Source: Paenibacillus eucommiae (GTDB taxonomy: Bacteria > Bacillota > Bacilli > Paenibacillales > NBRC-103111). From it: a DNA stretch of 64,000 nt. The stretch lies in NCBI RefSeq assembly GCF_017874215.1, contig NZ_JAGGLB010000023.1:62001-126000 (forward strand). Reading direction: 5' to 3'. Each line of letters begins with the position of its first letter. Within the stretch, counting starts at the first letter, position 1. This document shows positions 1 through 7,655 of the stretch, piece after piece. Made by a program: the position numbers and the translations under genes. Under the pieces are notes generated by a model, which made no database searches, was not told the origin of the DNA, and saw only the letters and a program-made list of their open reading frames with translations.

Positions 1-2
1 CC

Positions 3-623
3 GGCTCTCGGATGGAATCGTATAATGCCTATTGCGATTTCTGGACTGAACCTGAGGTGCTGCTTCCCCGTTTTGCCTTTTTTCCGGACCTGCCTGATTT
101 CACGCTGATGACCCGAATCGAAGCCTGTCCGGAGCTGGAGTCTCTGCCTACTCAATGCTCACTCAGTCCTTATCCGTATCTGATAGAGCTTTTTACACAA
201 ATTACTGAAGCCTTCGAATCGACACACTATGCTAAACAACTTACTGGCAGCTTGATGCACGCATTCATACTAAGATGGTTCAACAGCTTCACAGATACGA
301 TCCCCAGCGATTACAGGATATTAAAAATAATCGCGGAAATGGAGAGCAATCCCGAAATTCAACTAAGCTACGAGCAATGGTGTGCTAAATGCAACCTCGA
401 GAAATCACATTTCTATAAGCTGTTTAAGCAGGAAACCGGCATGACACCGAAGCAATACGTACTTAAGATGAAAATGAAAAAAGCAATCGTGCTGCTGCAG
501 GAAAGCAAACAGTCGATTACTTCGATAGCAGACATGCTTGGTTACGACTCGATCCACTATTTTTCCAAACAATTTTCCACTTATTATGGCATCAGCCCGT
601 CTCATTTACGCTCGCGGAAGTAA
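3..623 (+). CDS. AraC family transcriptional regulator (5' partial)
   Basis: The reading frame is open to the left edge, so the N-terminus lies outside the window; the first in-window ATG is at 12. The last ~100 residues form an AraC/XylS double helix-turn-helix: a first recognition region (LEKSHFYKLFKQETGMTP) and a second (SIADMLGYDSIHYFSKQFS), ending in the usual ISPSHLRSRK-like tail. The preceding ~100 residues are an unrecognised effector domain. It converges on the TOMM operon to its right. Its ligand cannot be deduced. Confidence 0.85.
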   Translation, partial: GSRMESYNAYCDFWTEPEVLLPRFAFFPDLPDFTLMTRIEACPELESLPTQCSLSPYPYLIELFTQITEAFESTHYAKQLTGSLMHAFILRWFNSFTDTIPSDYRILKIIAEMESNPEIQLSYEQWCAKCNLEKSHFYKLFKQETGMTPKQYVLKMKMKKAIVLLQESKQSITSIADMLGYDSIHYFSKQFSTYYGISPSHLRSRK

Positions 624-693
624 GATTGAAAGTAAGATCTGTACCTGATTACCAGATTGTCTCTCAGTACATGCATTCTCTGTAGCTGACCAA

Positions 694-2316
694 CTAGCCA
701 TGCAACCCTCCCTCCAAGCGGGGACAGTGACGATAAGGACCGACGGGTATTTGGATCAGGCTGGTTATTCCCTGCGAAGTCATGCTGTAAATATCATCGC
801 ATAATTGAGCATTAAATCCGAGGAGCGGATGCCCTCCCATCCCGATAGCGGATGCTGCCAACAGTAAGCGCTGCACAAGCATCCCGGCTTCCATTTGTTG
901 AATGCGGTATCCTCTGTAGCCAAGGGCTTCTCTACGTTGATTCCGATCCCCTGCCACATGAAGACAAAGCGGGACTTGAAATATATTTATATTGTCCGAA
1001 GACATTGCCTGATGCAGCGAGAGCCGCTGATCTCCATGACGTAATCGCCGTAATGCATGAGCTTCACTATCATAAAAGTACGCGCCATCCGGTATGCCTT
1101 CAACGTTATACAGACAGCCGTACAGCGCAACGCGGGGTTCGGGCTTTCCAGTGGGTCCATCCAAATCATTTCGGTACAAAAAGGAAGCCGTCGCCTCTTG
1201 TAGCAGGATGGCCAGCTGCACTTGACTCACCTTGGCCAAAAGAAAGTCTTTGTCCGGCGAAAACCGCTTTCGGCTGACCAACGCCAGATCATATGACAGC
1301 CGACTCACTTGAGGTAGCTTCACTACTTGGCCCTCTTGCTTCTCTTGCTTCTCTGCTTCCTCTCGCTCATCCCAGTTTGCAAGCCCCTTCCCGATTTCTG
1401 TTATCGGCGGCAGGAAATCAAGCCGGGATGCTTCGTTCATCTTGATTAGCATTGGAAATTCCTTGACCCTGCGGGAACGGACATAATGAGAATGCTTGAT
1501 CAATGCCAATTCCCTGCATAATTCAGTGGCTGAGACCATCCTAACTCTGTTATCACTGCCATCACTGTTGCCAAACCAAGAGATCCTGGACTCCACCGAT
1601 AACGGGATCACCGCATATACACTTTCCTCTTGCTCGGATATCCCGAGCAGATGGTTAACAGCCTGATCAAGAAACTGGAAACACACACCTGTTGTGAAGC
1701 CAAATCGCTTCGCAACTTCCAGCAGCTGTCCAATCAGCGCACCGGCGTCCAGCCCTTGCAGCCGATAAGCAAAGTTATTGTATTTAAAGAAGTTTTTCCA
1801 AAACATAGTTGAAACAAAAACAGTACCAAAGCAGGAGGACACATCACAACGATTTCCAATAGCGCAGGTTAAATAAGAATCATAATTGCCTTCGCGCAGC
1901 AAAACCAAACGGTGATGGGCCACATCATAATGGTACATACCCGCTGGCAAATCCTCCACCTTCAAATACACATATAATTCATTTGGGTATAAGGCTCCCC
2001 CCGAGGGAACAAATCGCCGATTGGACTGCATCATCCCCATCGTTTGTTCCGTGGAATTAAACGCAGAAACTGATTGACACAATTGAGTGAGCCCGAAAAC
2101 ATACCAAAGAAAATCGCCAACTCCACGGAGGTTGGGCTTCGCGGGTGCTTCCACACCTTCAAGCGTTAGCACCACCTCTGGAGAGAGCGGAACGACAGGC
2201 AGGCCGCGGTAGAGCTTATATGCAAGCGGTCTGTCCTCCCAATCCACCACCGTGTCTGGCGGCTTGGTTTTATCGGTGTCATAATGCAAATTGTGGAGAA
2301 AGGCCTCCATACTCAT
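694..2316 (-). CDS. SagB-type dehydrogenase (thiazole/oxazole-forming peptide maturase)
   Basis: Predicted FMN-dependent dehydrogenase that oxidises azolines to azoles on a TOMM precursor. The 540-residue protein has two nitroreductase-like halves: residues ~65-250, with PSGGALYPNELY at ~104-115 typical of SagB proteins, and ~340-535, which repeats the pattern more weakly (YGCLYNVEGIPDGAYFYDSEAH). The ATG has a GGGGGGAG site 6 nt upstream. It is the last gene of the TOMM operon, 67 nt after the YcaO gene on the same strand. Tandem SagB proteins of this length occur in Bacillus heterocycloanthracin-type clusters (family knowledge). The precise substrate is inferred from the linked Cys-rich precursor. 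Confidence 0.88.
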   Translation of the reverse strand: MSMEAFLHNLHYDTDKTKPPDTVVDWEDRPLAYKLYRGLPVVPLSPEVVLTLEGVEAPAKPNLRGVGDFLWYVFGLTQLCQSVSAFNSTEQTMGMMQSNRRFVPSGGALYPNELYVYLKVEDLPAGMYHYDVAHHRLVLLREGNYDSYLTCAIGNRCDVSSCFGTVFVSTMFWKNFFKYNNFAYRLQGLDAGALIGQLLEVAKRFGFTTGVCFQFLDQAVNHLLGISEQEESVYAVIPLSVESRISWFGNSDGSDNRVRMVSATELCRELALIKHSHYVRSRRVKEFPMLIKMNEASRLDFLPPITEIGKGLANWDEREEAEKQEKQEGQVVKLPQVSRLSYDLALVSRKRFSPDKDFLLAKVSQVQLAILLQEATASFLYRNDLDGPTGKPEPRVALYGCLYNVEGIPDGAYFYDSEAHALRRLRHGDQRLSLHQAMSSDNINIFQVPLCLHVAGDRNQRREALGYRGYRIQQMEAGMLVQRLLLAASAIGMGGHPLLGFNAQLCDDIYSMTSQGITSLIQIPVGPYRHCPRLEGGLHG

Positions 2317-2383
2317 TCTTCTCCCCCCTCAAATGAACGAAACTGCAAACACTCCAGATTCTGGTATTCGGAATCAGTTAACC

Positions 2384-4357
2384 TTATGGAAAGGGATGCG
2401 GATGTGGATTAAGCTGTTCTATCGTCAGCGGCTGCTTCACATATCCAAGCTCCATCGGTACCCTCAGCACTCTCTCCAGTCCTGTAACACGGGTAAAATG
2501 ATGCCCAAATGTCATTGGCAGCATTCCTGGAATGAGCACTTTTACACAGTGTAGTCCATTTCGAATCGTTTCCGGCGATGTCTGATCCACCACGATCACA
2601 TCGAGGTCCAATCGGCGAAACATCTGAAGAATGTCCTTCAGATCATCCGTCAAGTCAGCCTTCCCAGGCTGTCCGGGCTGTCCAGTCTGCTGCCCCGCCT
2701 TCCGCTTGAATTCCTCGTCAAACGTCAGCAACCGGTCATTTCCATCCAGCAAAAATTGCAGCCGCTCCTGCGCCTCCGGCAAACTGTACAGCAGTGAATG
2801 ATCCTCCATCTGCCGCAGTAGCGACGAATCGTGGAACATTCGAACATACGCCTCCCGGTTCGCATCCAATTTCTCGTCAAGTGTCAGCACTAGGCCAGCC
2901 AGTTCGTGAACCGCACCCTTCACCGCCCGTACCGGGTCCGGATGAGCTCCAGCCGCGCAGATAAGATTCGCTCCCGTCTGCTTCCTGTTAATCGCCATCG
3001 CCCAAACGCTTGGAATCCCGTTCTCCATCGTAGAGTTATAGAAATACACATCATACCCCGCAACAGCTTGCAAACGGTCAATCATCAGATTCAATTCTTG
3101 ATCATTAGCCGAATAAGGGTCAAAGCGAGGAATAGTTAGCTGCGCATACCAAGTCATCAGGAATGCATCACGCTCCACCACTTCCAAAATGCCATAAAAA
3201 ATAGACTCCTCCAAACTTCCACCTAACGCACATCCATTAGACGTTTCAGCTACATACCCCTTCCCACAGCCCACGCTGTAATAAGCAAGCTGCTCCGGAA
3301 CCAGAATCGGGCGCTCTTGCAAAAAAGAGTAGCCCCAAACCCAATCGAGTGGCTGGTCAGGATCAAACGGTTTATAAGGATATCCCGGCCGGGCATACTG
3401 TTCCTTCGTGTGCACCCCTATTTTGACGGGATCGAGCGCTTGATCTGCCAAATTGCGGAAGGAATCATAAACTACCGTTCGTTTACCCCGAGGTGCCAGA
3501 CCGCAGGACCGCTCCAAGCCCTCAAGAATGGCGGTCAGCTCACTGACAGCATAAGAATTACTCCTGCCCGCCGTTCCCACGTCCTCCGCGAGCATTGGCA
3601 GATTCACACTCACATCGGCAAACGGTGCCTGAAGGTTAAGCATTTTTCCATTTAAAAAACCGGTCCGGTAATCCAGATAGTCATGGGCCAAAACTTTATT
3701 CAGCTCCTCTATAGAGCGGCTGCGGTAGCTGTTTACGCTGATCTTCGGACTTGGCTGCAGACCAATGGCGGCGGCTGATGATGAATCGTCGGGCATTCGG
3801 CTGCAAACTGGACACAACGGATCAGGGAGAAAAAGGTGGAGCTTGCTTTCTAACGTCCCCATGTTGATTAGAAACACCCTTCCTTCCGAGTGACCCGACC
3901 TGCCTTGCAGCACCCTCCGGGCTTCAGCCACGAGCAGGTGAGCCACCTGCAAAAGCCCAGTGCGCGACGCCCAGGCATCTTGTGGCACTCCCCCTTGAGC
4001 CGCAAGCCTCTGCTGCAGCTTAAGTATCTCCCTGCGCTCTCTCCCCGCCATAAGGCGCCGCGTATCTGCACACCGGGAGCACCCCTGTATGCCCGGGCGA
4101 ACCAAAGGGCCGATCACGCCTTCGCCAAATGAAACGAAGCCGCGCAGCCATGGAATGCCGGCTGGCGGCAGCACCTCTTCTGCTTTTTGATGCATATAAG
4201 GATGCCAGGCATCATGCAGCACCAGAGCCAATGAAGCCGATTCGGATACGCCTCCCTCGAAATCGAGCTGACGTACGACCTCGAACCCGGTGGCTAGTTC
4301 TCTGCCCACGCAGTCCGTCAGCACCCCTTCTCCCACAATCACAACGGTAGGGCTCAC
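2384..4357 (-). CDS. YcaO cyclodehydratase of TOMM biosynthesis (SagC/SagD type)
   Basis: Predicted ATP-dependent cyclodehydratase that converts Cys residues of the precursor into thiazolines. The N-terminal ~200 residues are an E1-like/docking portion with two CxxC pairs (CSRC ~94 and CPVC ~183) that probably bind zinc. Residues ~205-657 form the YcaO domain with Glu-rich ATP/Mg motifs (AILEGLER; ESIFYGILEVVERDAF). The protein ends in a proline-rich tail (NPHPHPFP), the hallmark of azoline-forming YcaO enzymes. I chose GTG 4357 because it sits 7 nt after AAGGAGG; GTG 4360 is only 4 nt away. It overlaps the end of the upstream ThiF-like gene by a few bases, which suggests translational coupling. 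Confidence 0.92.
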   Translation of the reverse strand: MSPTVVIVGEGVLTDCVGRELATGFEVVRQLDFEGGVSESASLALVLHDAWHPYMHQKAEEVLPPAGIPWLRGFVSFGEGVIGPLVRPGIQGCSRCADTRRLMAGRERREILKLQQRLAAQGGVPQDAWASRTGLLQVAHLLVAEARRVLQGRSGHSEGRVFLINMGTLESKLHLFLPDPLCPVCSRMPDDSSSAAAIGLQPSPKISVNSYRSRSIEELNKVLAHDYLDYRTGFLNGKMLNLQAPFADVSVNLPMLAEDVGTAGRSNSYAVSELTAILEGLERSCGLAPRGKRTVVYDSFRNLADQALDPVKIGVHTKEQYARPGYPYKPFDPDQPLDWVWGYSFLQERPILVPEQLAYYSVGCGKGYVAETSNGCALGGSLEESIFYGILEVVERDAFLMTWYAQLTIPRFDPYSANDQELNLMIDRLQAVAGYDVYFYNSTMENGIPSVWAMAINRKQTGANLICAAGAHPDPVRAVKGAVHELAGLVLTLDEKLDANREAYVRMFHDSSLLRQMEDHSLLYSLPEAQERLQFLLDGNDRLLTFDEEFKRKAGQQTGQPGQPGKADLTDDLKDILQMFRRLDLDVIVVDQTSPETIRNGLHCVKVLIPGMLPMTFGHHFTRVTGLERVLRVPMELGYVKQPLTIEQLNPHPHPFP

Positions 4358-6426
4358 CACGTTCCCTCCTTTTTCAGCAATACCCCGAACACCCCAGCCA
4401 ACCCCTCCTTCAAAAACGGTTCCTGTGCCAGATCCATCACTATAAGCCGCTGGCGGTTCCTTTTTAAAACCTGCAAGGCGGATTGCAAAACCTCAGCTTG
4501 TGCCGTCACATCACAAGTTGGAATCTCGATGCTTAGCAGCTTTGCTGACAATTTTTCTGGCACCCTATCTGGTTCTCTTTCCGGCACTCGTTCTGGTACT
4601 CGTTCTGGCACCCTTTCCGATACTCTTTCTGACACTCTTTCTGGTACCCTCTCTTCCAGATGCACCGATGAAACTACCAATGCCTGTGAGGTGAGGAAAG
4701 CCGATTGGTTTTGCACCTCAAGCAGAGCCTGCTGCAAAGCCTTTTGCAGCGCCATAGTTACATTCAGCCCTACGCTTCCATACCAACGATCGTTTGTTCC
4801 GACCCAAATCACTGGGAATCCAGCTACTTTCTTCCCCAAACCGATTATCGGCACTCCCTTCATTGTCGTCAATGCCTGCAAATAAAACCGGCAGTGTTGA
4901 TCTTCTATCTCAGACAGCTGCACCCGAAAGACAGAAGGCTTCTGACCCTCATGCTGCTTGCTTAGCTCCTCGGCCAAACACTTTTGCAGCCCTCGGCCAA
5001 TACCTTCTGCAACCGTTGCTCCTGCTCCTACACCTATAAAATCCTTAAAATCCCGCTGTCCTATTCTACAGCCCTCTGCCTCCTGATCGCTGGAAAGCTT
5101 TGCAGCTAGCAGACCGGACATTCGCGACACATACGCTTCTATCCCCGTCAGCCCTGCTTCCCTCCGCGCCTCCTCATGTGTCATATTTGCACAGATCATA
5201 TCCGTCAGCACCCCAGCCGGCCCTTCCGACAGCGGATCGGCTGCCTGAACGCGGCACTGAGAAAGCGGAAGCTGCAGTAAGTCGCCCTCCTCCCAAATAT
5301 GAAAAATCCCAGATACCTCCGATGTCAAACTGTTGAAATAGGGAAGCAACCCGTTCTCATCTTCACTGGCCCCCCATTCGGACTGCTGATCGAAATCTTG
5401 AATCCAATCTGCTGCTGCACGTCCATTCACAAGAGGATGGGGCATGAACGAATGCCAGTTCCCTTCCAAGGTTTCCAGATTCAGCAGAAAAAATTGCGGT
5501 TTCTCCGAAGCGGTCAAACCTGCAACCATTTTTAATAATTCAAACACGATCACATTGGATAACATCGCTCCCGCTGTAGAAGAAAAGTTGTGCAGCTGCG
5601 GATCTTTACCAAGCGCAGATTGGTGTATACGGCTCCATGCCGAATCCCAACAAGCCTCAGAATCTGGATGTACCAGCGGACCCGCCATGCCCACCTGCTG
5701 CAAGCATACCGCTGGAAGGAAAGTCTTCTTCTCTTCTCTGCAAATGGCATGAAGCATTTGAAGCTCCTCAACATCGCCCTCCTGTGATACATATAAAATA
5801 GAATCAAATGGCCTCACAGCCTCCTGCCAAAAACTTCCCCCCTGGGGCTGCCGGCCAACCTCCTCTACTACCACCTCCGGATCCAATTTACGGGCATGTG
5901 CCACCAAATCTGCCAAACGCTGCCGATCAGTCGGCTCCCGATCCGAAACCATCACGTGAAACTTGGGTAACCCAGAATCGAGCAGCGCAGAAACGACCGA
6001 TAACAAAAAGGGGCCAGAGCCGATTGCCAGCACGTTTGCCTGACGATAGGACTGAAACCGGTAAGCACCCGAATCGCCAAAGCTATCCAAAAATTCTACT
6101 TGAGAAGCATACTTCTGGAGGATTGCTTCCGGCAATTGATGCGGTTTGTCTTGACTCACATCTCGAACAAAGCCATTTTGATACAACGTTTCCGCGATTT
6201 CATATATCTGGTTGCGGTGTGGAGCCGGCAATCCATCAGTCAAATCCTCTAGCCTGTGCTCTCCATTGAATATTGGAATCAACTTCTCAATCCACTGATC
6301 GATCCCGCGGCCTTCCATGCGAAACGAGCTTACATGGTTTCGAAAATAAACGCTTCCGTTTGGATCAGGGAGAAAAAACGTATCCCGATTCACTTTCAGG
6401 CGCATTGAAGGATTCAAATTTGTCAT
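4354..6426 (-). CDS. ThiF/E1-like thiazole-containing bacteriocin maturation protein
   Basis: The protein begins like Bacillus 'putative thiazole-containing bacteriocin maturation' proteins (PSMRLKVNRDTFFLPDPNG). Residues ~20-95 form a leader-binding winged-helix-like region. Residues ~130-340 are a ThiF/E1-like Rossmann domain (LAIGSGPF). Residues ~440-585 resemble a degenerate YcaO partner half. It likely binds the precursor leader and presents it to the YcaO enzyme. Start 6426 (ATG) has a strong GGAGGAGG site; an in-frame extension to 6531 has none. Residues ~589-624 form an unusual run of ERVP/ERVS tetrapeptides encoded by a 12-bp repeat. It overlaps the YcaO gene. Confidence 0.88.
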   Translation of the reverse strand: MTNLNPSMRLKVNRDTFFLPDPNGSVYFRNHVSSFRMEGRGIDQWIEKLIPIFNGEHRLEDLTDGLPAPHRNQIYEIAETLYQNGFVRDVSQDKPHQLPEAILQKYASQVEFLDSFGDSGAYRFQSYRQANVLAIGSGPFLLSVVSALLDSGLPKFHVMVSDREPTDRQRLADLVAHARKLDPEVVVEEVGRQPQGGSFWQEAVRPFDSILYVSQEGDVEELQMLHAICREEKKTFLPAVCLQQVGMAGPLVHPDSEACWDSAWSRIHQSALGKDPQLHNFSSTAGAMLSNVIVFELLKMVAGLTASEKPQFFLLNLETLEGNWHSFMPHPLVNGRAAADWIQDFDQQSEWGASEDENGLLPYFNSLTSEVSGIFHIWEEGDLLQLPLSQCRVQAADPLSEGPAGVLTDMICANMTHEEARREAGLTGIEAYVSRMSGLLAAKLSSDQEAEGCRIGQRDFKDFIGVGAGATVAEGIGRGLQKCLAEELSKQHEGQKPSVFRVQLSEIEDQHCRFYLQALTTMKGVPIIGLGKKVAGFPVIWVGTNDRWYGSVGLNVTMALQKALQQALLEVQNQSAFLTSQALVVSSVHLEERVPERVSERVSERVPERVPERVPEREPDRVPEKLSAKLLSIEIPTCDVTAQAEVLQSALQVLKRNRQRLIVMDLAQEPFLKEGLAGVFGVLLKKEGTW
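4555..4665 (-). repeat. 12-bp tandem repeat inside the ThiF-like gene
   Basis: About eight imperfect copies of a 12-bp unit encode the tetrapeptides ERVP, ERVS, EREP and DRVP. The repeat keeps the reading frame, so copy-number change would alter only the length of a charged linker near the C-terminus. Confidence 0.8.
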
Positions 6427-6540
6427 TCTATTCCTCCTCCGTAAGCTGTGCTCTAACGCTTCACTCCATTTTTTCGCTGCATCTTCCAAACCGTTCACAT
6501 GTAATCTTATGTATAGCGATTTGTCCCTCATGTCAAATTT

Positions 6541-6782
6541 AAAAAAAACACCTTGCGAAGTCCTTTGAGGTGCGTGTTCGAAGCTAGGGAGCGTTGCGGA
6601 GGGAATGGCTGTGGGCTCCAGCCGCTGTTAAAGATTTGTTCCCTTGAATGGAATGGATGAGGAGGTAGGAACAAATCTTTAAAGGCGGACGCTTCCGCTC
6701 TTCCGCCCACAGCCATTCCCTCTTCTCAGCTAAAATCGCACTAACAACACGCTCAAACGGACAGCCAGCAAGGTTTTTTTCT
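6541..6782. repeat. Fold-back (MITE-like) inverted-repeat element
   Basis: The two halves are imperfect reverse complements along ~100 bp. Matching arms include 6601-6616 with 6705-6720 (16 bp perfect), 6628-6642 with 6668-6682 (15 bp perfect), and the outer ends around 6545-6580 with 6740-6780, sharing ACCTTGC, TTTGAG and CGTGTT blocks. It lies in the gap between the TOMM precursor and maturation genes and has no coding content. Parts recur at 14312-14344 and 19507-19526, so it belongs to a dispersed family. Confidence 0.75.
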
Positions 6783-6975
6783 CTTGATTCGAGGAGATTT
6801 CCCCCGGTCCAAGCCGCTGGGGCTGAAGAACGCGCAGCTGAGAAGGACCTGCTACTTTAACGATGAATTTCATCGTTAAACATCAGTTCCTCTCCACATC
6901 CTTGTTTTAACGATGAAAATCATCGTTAAGTGGAGCACGCTCGGCGGAGGGCAGACTGCTACTAACTCTCATCCC
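6783..6975. repeat. Dispersed intergenic repeat with two AACGATG palindromes (copy A)
   Basis: It contains palindromes at 6856-6880 (arms TTTAACGATGAA / TTCATCGTTAAA) and 6907-6929 (arms TTAACGATGA / TCATCGTTAA). The surrounding sequence (CGCTGGGGCTGAAGAAC, GCTACTTTAACGATG, CATCCTT, GGAGCACGCTC) is alignable with 14356-14690. No gene is seen on either strand. Confidence 0.75.
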
Positions 6976-7003
6976 GCCACATCGTGACTTGGGCGCGTTA
7001 CGG

Positions 7004-7033
7004 AAAAAAGCCCCCTTCAAGATAAAGGGGGCC
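7004..7033 (-). terminator. Intrinsic terminator after the TOMM precursor gene
   Basis: A GC-rich stem (GCCCCCTT / AAGGGGGC) is followed on the minus strand by TTTTTT. It lies 44 bases after the precursor stop and should end or attenuate the transcript before the maturation genes. Confidence 0.8.
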
Positions 7034-7076
7034 TTCTCTTCTTATCAGGCAGCCATGAGTTCCACTTGCAATCTCC

Positions 7077-7349
7077 TCAATGCCCACCGTGATGACAGTT
7101 TTGACAATTATGGCAATTCTGACAGTTGTGACAGTTCTGGCAATTGTGACAATTATGACAGTTGTGGCAATTTTGGCAGTTATGGCAGTTGTGAAAGCAA
7201 TTAAAACAATTGATGCAATTAAAACAATTTAAGAAACAATTGAAACAAAGACGCGCAGGTTGCTGGGCTTGAGCATCCCAAGGAGTCACCTCGCTCGTGC
7301 TAAATCCGGAAACATTCAAACTCTGCAGATCATTTTTAAATTCATTCAT
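7077..7349 (-). CDS. Heterocycloanthracin/sonorensin-type TOMM bacteriocin precursor
   Basis: A 90-residue precursor peptide. The leader begins MNEFKNDLQSLNVSGF and contains TSEVTPWDAQAQQ, resembling the leaders of Bacillus heterocycloanthracin-family precursors. The core (~residue 34 onward) carries 17 Cys, mostly at three-residue spacing. Early units are FNC/INC and later ones alternate HNC and QNC, ending HHGGH. There is no Ser or Thr in the core, so only thiazoles are expected. Start 7349 was chosen because GGAGG lies 8 nt upstream; that Shine-Dalgarno overlaps the earlier in-frame ATG at 7364. The core DNA is a 9/18-bp repeat. The product is predicted to be antimicrobial by family; the target is unknown. 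Confidence 0.9.
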   Translation of the reverse strand: MNEFKNDLQSLNVSGFSTSEVTPWDAQAQQPARLCFNCFLNCFNCINCFNCFHNCHNCQNCHNCHNCHNCQNCHNCQNCHNCQNCHHGGH

Positions 7350-7599
7350 TAATTTAACCTCCATTTGAAAATAATTTAATAATTTTGCTGGCCTTGTGAA
7401 TTCGTAATTTTCTGAGTTCAGAGTAATTTCATAATCACAACATATGTATTTAGCTCCGCACTTGTTACTGATCTTAAATACCTATATTTTTACTCTTCGT
7501 ACTATCGCAATCCGCAAGTTATGAAGACAGAAAAGAAGACCACCCCATTTGAGATGGCCTGAGGCAAAGGGATAGTGACTACAAGGAGATATTTTATGT
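7350..7599. other. Intergenic region upstream of the TOMM precursor
   Basis: About 250 AT-rich bases that must hold the precursor promoter. No convincing -35/-10 pair could be fixed. On the plus strand there is a lone start-stop (AAGGAG, then ATG TAA at ~7596-7601), which encodes nothing. Confidence 0.4.
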
Positions 7600-7645
7600 A
7601 AAAAAAAGAACCACCCCGGAAGTCGTGCTGACCGGGATGGTCCTT
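7600..7645 (-). terminator. Intrinsic terminator of the ndh operon
   Basis: The stem GGACCATCCCGG / CCGGGGTGGTTC is followed by a T-run on the minus strand, just after the ndh stop. Confidence 0.8.
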
Positions 7646-7655
7646 TAAATAAATA

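Noticed and set aside
852..1277. Plus-strand frame opposite the SagB gene
   Set aside because: Shadow frame with no start site or recognisable domain.
7080..7200. Short regular repeats resembling a CRISPR array
   Set aside because: The units are 9 and 18 bp, have no distinct spacers, and are the codons of the Cys-Asn repeats of the TOMM precursor.
7350..7364. Upstream ATG adding MEVKL to the precursor
   Set aside because: The GGAGG ribosome-binding site lies within those codons and points to ATG 7349.
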